Assembly: GCA_020636025.1 (NCBI GenBank)
Contig: JACJYQ010000002.1
Coordinates: forward strand, 434,001 to 498,000
Length of the DNA stretch: 64,000 bases
From: Lewinellaceae bacterium
Lineage (GTDB): Bacteria > Bacteroidota > Bacteroidia > Chitinophagales > Saprospiraceae
Direction of reading: 5' to 3'
Shown: one piece after another, positions 61,901-64,000 of the stretch
Position numbering within the stretch: the first letter of the stretch is position 1
How the letters are laid out: the number at the start of each line of letters is the position of its first letter
Notes under the pieces: model-generated
Told to the model about the DNA's origin: nothing
Database searches by the model: none
What the model saw: the letters and a program-made list of their open reading frames with translations, nothing else
Program-made: the position numbers and the translations under genes

Positions 61901-63753
61901 GCGATAACGGCGGCAATACCGGCACCTGTACCTTCCTGGTAAGTGTTCGCGATGCCGAGCCACCCAGCATTTCGTGTCCTTCAAACATTATCCTGCCTAC
62001 CGATCTGGGGGATTGTATGGCTGTAGTAAATTTCAATGTGTCGTCCAGCGATAACTGCGGTTTGGCCAGTACGGATATAACTGATCCTTCCGGATCGTCT
62101 TTCCCTGTAGGCTGGACCAATGTCATATACACAGCCACGGATGTACATGGGAACACTTCTTCCTGTGCTTTCCTTATCCGGGTGGATACACGCGTCGAAG
62201 TTTGTAATGATATTGATGATGACTGTGACGGACTGGTGGATGAGGCTGAAGACTGGGCCCGTTTGATGAAGCAATACGGAAGCGATTCCGGCGCAAGTGA
62301 CCAATACGGCGTAAGCGTGGCCATTGACGGTGACTATGCCGTGGTTGGCTCAAAACAACTGAATGGCAATGGCGAAGTGGTTGGCGCTGCCTACTTGTTG
62401 TTCCGTGATAAAAACGGAACAAACGCCTGGGGGCAGATTGCCAAACTGGAAGATCCGGGTACTGAAGCCGGGGATAACTATGGCGCCAGTGTGGCCATAT
62501 CCGGTGGAATTGCAGCAGTAGGATCGCCTTTTGATGACGAAGTTTCCACGGATGAAGGCAGTGTTTCCATTTTCTATCAGGATGCAGGCAATCCGGCTGT
62601 GTGGAGTTTCCACAAGAAAATCACGGTAGCAGGTGCTAAAAGCGGAGATAATTTTGGTACCAGTGTGGCGCTCAATGGAGAGCAGCTAATCGGTGGCGCC
62701 AATAAAGAGGATTCAGCGGGGCAGGATGCCGGAACTGCTTATGTATTTTACCAAAATGAAGGCGGAGCTGATAATTGGGGTCAGATAGCCAAGCTTCAGG
62801 CTACTACGGGTCAGGCTAATGACAATTTTGGAATAAGCGTAGGCATCGATGGTGATTATGCAATTGTTGGTGCCAACGGAGTAGATGGATTCCAGCCAAA
62901 TGCAGGTGCCGCCTATATTTTTGGCAAAAACCAGTTTGGTCCTGATAACTGGGGCCAGGTTGCCAAACTACAGACTAACCAATCGGGCGCCGACGATAAC
63001 TTTGGTATCAGTGTGGACATCAGTGGTTCGTATGCCTTGGTTGGCGCGGATCAGTACGACAAAAAAGGGGCTGACGCAGGCGCGGCGTTCGCGTTCTACA
63101 AAAATGCAAATGGAATTTTAGATAGCTGGGGTCAGCAAAACATGCTGCTCGATCTGAACGGAATGCCCGGTGATCACTTTGGTTGCTCAGTTGGTATTGA
63201 TGGCGAATACGCCGTTGTTGGCGCCTGTGGCCACGACGATTTCTTTGGCGATAATTCAGGCCGTGGATTCGCCTTCCTGCGCCAGAATAATGGCTGGGTA
63301 GCTGTTGGCGTTCTGGAAGATGGTGGAGGCTCGGAGAACGATGCCCTGGGTTCTGCAGCAGCCATCAGCGGACGGACAGTCATTCTGGGATCACCTTTTG
63401 CGGGTAACGGAGACGATCAGGGCGCGGCCCTCATTTACGGCGGATTGTGTAATGCCGAACAGCGTCCGACAGACAGGAATGCACCAGGTTTGACAAGTTC
63501 CGGAACAGTTCTTTGTTACCCGGTTCCCTTCAGCGATGTGTTGAATATTGAGCTTGATGGATTTGCCAAAGGAAACACACAGGTTTCTGTGCTTAATACA
63601 GTAGGTCAAACCGTTGCTCATGTGTACAACGGTCTGATTGATGGAGCTATGTCAGTTCAATGGCGTCCGGCTCAGGTAGCCGATGGCATTTACTTCCTGC
63701 GCGTAATTGCTGATGGGAATGTTATGACACAGACGATCGTTTTAGAAAGATAA
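58975..63753 (+). CDS. secreted M4 metallopeptidase with HYR and FG-GAP-like repeats and T9SS tail
   Basis: A 1592-aa exported protein: signal peptide 1-21; FTP and PepSY propeptides (about 25-200); a thermolysin-like M4 core (about 205-510) with HEITH at 341-345 and the zinc-binding Glu365 in GALNESFSDI; seven HYR repeats of about 80 residues (about 516-1073); a MopE-like metal motif, CNDIDDDCDGLVDE; seven FG-GAP-like repeats of about 55-60 residues (about 1095-1490, with SGADDNFGISVDIS-type units); and a T9SS type A C-terminus (LCYPVPFSDVLNIEL to TQTIVLER). It should be secreted by T9SS and degrade proteins outside the cell; the repeats are likely for adhesion or presentation. The upstream 243-bp gap holds no recognisable promoter. 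Confidence 0.94.
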   Translation: MKKKYLFLFILGLCSTASVFAQGKVEAFPEFIYLDATDGVADKALLFQKHYKMEASDELQPIKNQTDKLGYTHEKFQQYYKGVKVENSVSTLHSKGANATMITGNYRRITGLEVTPTITPKTAFLAAKAHVNAEKYMWEIPVSEHNDYTMPSGELVVLLDFEGKNPPHLAYKFDMYAMEPLYRGDVYIDAKTGKYLHENLTIHHADVPGTGDSYYDGFVNITVEDLGSSYRLRQTSSGGGVQTFNLNNGTNYGAATDFTSATSHFSSDGVGVEAHYASEQTYDYYFTVHGRNSYNDAGAVLKSYVHYSNNYVNAFWNGSVMTYGDGNGSVTPLVTLDICGHEITHAVTQFTAGLIYSGQSGALNESFSDIFGEAVENWGKGSNNWRVGDEINLLIRNMSDPNETNCPDTYLGDFWDPGQEVHTNSGVQNFWFFLLTDGGSGTNDNGDDYCVTGLGINAAEAIAYRNLSVYLSPSSNYAAARTGAIQAATDLYGANSPEVVSVTNAWHAVGVGAPYGPTISCPSNAVTSNTPATCEKMVTYNSPTARANCPSVTQTAGLSSGSSFPVGVTTNIFKVTDADNTTSTCSFTVTVNDTEDPVITCPPSQTLDCGTPLPSYSGSITDNCPGPYSQTQTPAAGTPISGSIPVTLTATDAHGRQGSCSFTVTSTDIGVPIIFCPSNVSQNSSSAACGANISYPAPTTSDDCGVSSVSQLSGLASGAFFPVGVTTNVFQAMDGSGNTATCFFTVSIADVTSPTANCPANISRNNDAGVCGAVVTYSSPTGSDNCTISSVTRISGLASGALFPVGVTTNVWRASDPSGNSGTCSFTVTVSDTEAPVINCPADFSQNNDPGECGATVNYGAPAASDNCALNDVSQISGLSSGSFYPVGSTINVWQADDIYGNVNTCSFTVTVIDVEPPVAFCPQDRYVNTDPGQCFSSIGIQGGLSFSDNCFVSENFNNAPSPFPVGETVVTWTVSDNGGNTGTCTFLVSVRDAEPPSISCPSNIILPTDLGDCMAVVNFNVSSSDNCGLASTDITDPSGSSFPVGWTNVIYTATDVHGNTSSCAFLIRVDTRVEVCNDIDDDCDGLVDEAEDWARLMKQYGSDSGASDQYGVSVAIDGDYAVVGSKQLNGNGEVVGAAYLLFRDKNGTNAWGQIAKLEDPGTEAGDNYGASVAISGGIAAVGSPFDDEVSTDEGSVSIFYQDAGNPAVWSFHKKITVAGAKSGDNFGTSVALNGEQLIGGANKEDSAGQDAGTAYVFYQNEGGADNWGQIAKLQATTGQANDNFGISVGIDGDYAIVGANGVDGFQPNAGAAYIFGKNQFGPDNWGQVAKLQTNQSGADDNFGISVDISGSYALVGADQYDKKGADAGAAFAFYKNANGILDSWGQQNMLLDLNGMPGDHFGCSVGIDGEYAVVGACGHDDFFGDNSGRGFAFLRQNNGWVAVGVLEDGGGSENDALGSAAAISGRTVILGSPFAGNGDDQGAALIYGGLCNAEQRPTDRNAPGLTSSGTVLCYPVPFSDVLNIELDGFAKGNTQVSVLNTVGQTVAHVYNGLIDGAMSVQWRPAQVADGIYFLRVIADGNVMTQTIVLER

Positions 63754-63774
63754 GCGTATTGCGGTGTTGTTTTG

Positions 63775-63816
63775 ATTCGCTGCTTCGGGTATGTATCCGG
63801 AGCGGCGAATTTTTTT
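63775..63816 (+). terminator. intrinsic terminator of the M4 peptidase gene
   Basis: Arms ATTCGCTGCTTCGG and CCGGAGCGGCGAAT pair with two G-U pairs, followed by TTTTTTT (63811 onward). It is 22 bp after the stop codon. Confidence 0.85.
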
Positions 63817-63828
63817 CAGCTGGTGGTT

Positions 63829-64000
63829 TTATTCGCTTTTATTGCGTCGACCAAATAGGTACAGCAGGCCTAAAACGGCCATTCCACCTAAAATATACAA
63901 CCACCACGTATTGAATTCTATTTCCTTGCGAGAACCGATTCCCTCCGGCATTGGCGCCTGATAAGTATCGTAATTAAAAATCACCGTATCCTTCCCGGCC
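63829..64000 (-). CDS. C-terminal part of a membrane-anchored protein, cut by the window edge
   Basis: An open minus-strand frame enters from the right edge and stops at 63829-63831, giving 57 visible residues. They include the segment KDTVIFNYDTYQAPMPEGIG, a single transmembrane helix (WWLYILGGMAVLGLLYLFG) and a short basic tail (RRNKSE). This is a C-terminal anchor with the main part outside the cytoplasm. Its family cannot be told from this piece. It converges on the M4 peptidase gene and shares the terminator region with it. Confidence 0.65.
   Translation of the reverse strand, partial: AGKDTVIFNYDTYQAPMPEGIGSRKEIEFNTWWLYILGGMAVLGLLYLFGRRNKSE

Noticed and set aside
1..64000. tRNA or rRNA genes
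   Set aside because: No T-loop (GTTCGAnnC) with matching acceptor arms and no rRNA-like stretch was noticed on either strand; a dedicated scan was not possible.

Overview
The window reads as a chromosomal segment of a Bacteroidota bacterium, most likely of the Saprospiria/Lewinella-Haliscomenobacter kind. The reasons are type IX secretion (T9SS) C-terminal sorting domains on two secreted proteins, a DUF4249/TonB-receptor pair, a GxxExxY gene, a periplasmic-propeller sensor kinase paired with a LytTR regulator, an OppC-type permease with a large periplasmic insert, weak Shine-Dalgarno signals and TAnnTTTG-like promoter boxes. The phylum is well supported; the family is inference. No rRNA, tRNA, CRISPR array or complete insertion sequence was seen.

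Layout. 1-15 kb is ordinary, mostly minus-strand: a GH3-family fragment, an alpha-L-fucosidase, an M1 peptidase, DUF1761, an alpha/beta hydrolase, an inverted-repeat-bounded GxxExxY cassette, small conserved proteins, an OppC permease, a WecA/TagO-like sugar-phosphate transferase, a Cys-rich secreted protein, an S41 C-terminal processing peptidase and a second hydrolase. 15-28 kb carries a T9SS cargo, a TPR protein, an OmpA-domain protein, AroQ, bifunctional FtcD, MqnC (futalosine menaquinone route), a MATE exporter, HflX, a transglutaminase-like protein and an SRPBCC protein. Many of these intergenic gaps hold short-unit inverted repeats that run from one gene's start codon to the next gene's stop codon.

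29.9-45.7 kb is the most unusual region: five tightly packed plus-strand genes encoding a class-3 lipase, a 1718-aa DUF6603 protein, two very large proteins of unrecognised function (764 and 1538 aa) and a 714-aa protein with a tail-fibre-like C-terminus. None shows a signal peptide or membrane segment. Together they look like the parts of one large assembly whose job I cannot name. This is the best candidate for an undescribed system. Its right flank holds a relic of a gene whose intact relative lies 12 kb away.

45.8-64 kb contains a FAD monooxygenase with an adjacent Crp/Fnr regulator, an outer-membrane barrel, the LytTR regulator with its propeller/GAF/histidine-kinase sensor, the opposing DUF4249-TonB receptor-hydrolase-SRPBCC genes, a Tat-like ankyrin protein, and a 1592-aa secreted M4 metallopeptidase with seven HYR repeats, a MopE-like metal motif, seven FG-GAP-like repeats and a T9SS tail. 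A membrane-anchored protein runs off the right edge.

Four kinds of small dispersed repeat stand out: a 159-bp foldback element in two near-identical copies, the GxxExxY cassette with 38-bp inverted ends plus related solo ends, AATGCG-type inverted repeats at three loci, and GGTTAA-type and GAATTAT-type arrays. They suggest a genome with active or recently active miniature elements that insert precisely at gene borders.
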